From the NCBI GenBank assembly GCA_913040875.1, contig CAJWHX010000257.1, positions 1-5,544 on the forward strand: a DNA stretch of 5,544 nucleotides. The letters are read 5' to 3'. The stretch's first letter is position 1, and each line of letters opens with the position of its first letter. The DNA is from an uncultured Pseudomonadota bacterium (GTDB lineage: Bacteria > Myxococcota > UBA796). Below are positions 5,429 through 5,544 of this stretch, one piece after another. The translations under genes and the position numbers were made by a program. The notes under the pieces were generated by a model. The model saw only the letters and a program-made list of their open reading frames with translations. It was not told where the DNA came from and made no database searches.

Positions 5429-5544
5429 TTAATTCTTCAACGCTTCAACATTTTTAATAGTTATTTCCCTTTGAGCGAAGGGTATTTCAATCCCTTCCTT
5501 CTTAAAGGCTTCGATTATTTCATAATTCATTTCAGATTTTATAG
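5429..5544 (-). CDS. mscS: Partial MscS-family mechanosensitive channel (C-terminus)
   Basis: The last 37 codons of a minus-strand gene whose 5' part lies beyond the right edge; the stop TAA is at 5431-5429. The protein reads IKSEMNYEIIEAFKKEGI followed by EIPFAQREITIKNVEALKN. The run NYEIxxAFKKEGIEIPFxQR is a hallmark of the cytoplasmic C-terminal domain of small-conductance mechanosensitive channels, where the usual form is GIEIPFPQR. Here Ala replaces the second Pro. MscS opens under membrane tension to release solutes during hypo-osmotic shock. The stretch is about 30% GC, well below the 46-50% of samples from the other genes, and rich in AAA/AAG, ATA and GAA codons. The gene is convergent with the AsmA-like gene. 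Family assignment is firm despite the small visible part; exact subfamily (MscS, YnaI, MscM-like) cannot be told. Confidence 0.88.
   Translation of the reverse strand, partial: IKSEMNYEIIEAFKKEGIEIPFAQREITIKNVEALKN

Noticed and set aside
5467..5497. Nested inverted repeats CCCTT/AAGGG and GAAGGG/CCCTTC near the right edge
   Set aside because: They fall within the conserved MscS coding sequence (KKEGIEIPFAQ), and the codons explain them.

Overview
The window looks like chromosomal DNA from a diderm (Gram-negative) bacterium, most plausibly a relatively low-GC member of the Myxococcota/Bradymonadota or wider former Deltaproteobacteria. Sampled coding stretches run at about 46-50% GC. The clues are a lipoprotein with a MopE-type Asp/Gly-rich putative metal-binding motif, a Hanks-type Ser/Thr kinase with a transmembrane segment and a C-terminal PEGA domain, and an MlaE-MlaF-MlaD phospholipid transport set. 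The taxonomic placement is inference from family distribution; no rRNA or marker gene is present.

Layout. At the left edge, on the minus strand, is the N-terminus of a lipoprotein (1-224). Only 30 bp separates its start from the divergent plus-strand operon: MlaE-like permease (255-1049), MlaF-like ATPase (1046-1666, ATGA overlap) and an MCE/MlaD-like substrate-binding protein (1676-2542). A 186-bp spacer holds a candidate promoter and a partial duplication of the next gene's start. Then come the membrane-anchored Ser/Thr kinase (2729-4621) and, after 73 bp, a small AsmA-like single-pass protein (4695-5327). A 101-bp convergent spacer separates it from the C-terminus of a minus-strand MscS channel (5429-5544, partial).

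How the genes fit together. Every recognisable product is connected with the cell envelope. The Mla genes would move lipids between inner and outer membrane. The kinase would carry a signal across the inner membrane, with its PEGA domain probably in the periplasm. The AsmA-like protein resembles the N-terminal part of inter-membrane bridge proteins, and MscS handles osmotic stress. Co-function of the Mla operon with the kinase pair is inferred only from adjacency.

The most unusual observation is in the MlaF-like ATPase. It keeps a perfect Walker A but has substitutions at the Q-loop Gln, the LSGG signature, the Walker B Asp, the catalytic Glu and the switch His, so it looks like an ATP-binding pseudo-ATPase or one half of a heterodimer. 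Second is a three-block imperfect direct repeat linking the kinase promoter region with its own start codon region. I saw no rRNA, tRNA, CRISPR array, transposase or prophage gene.
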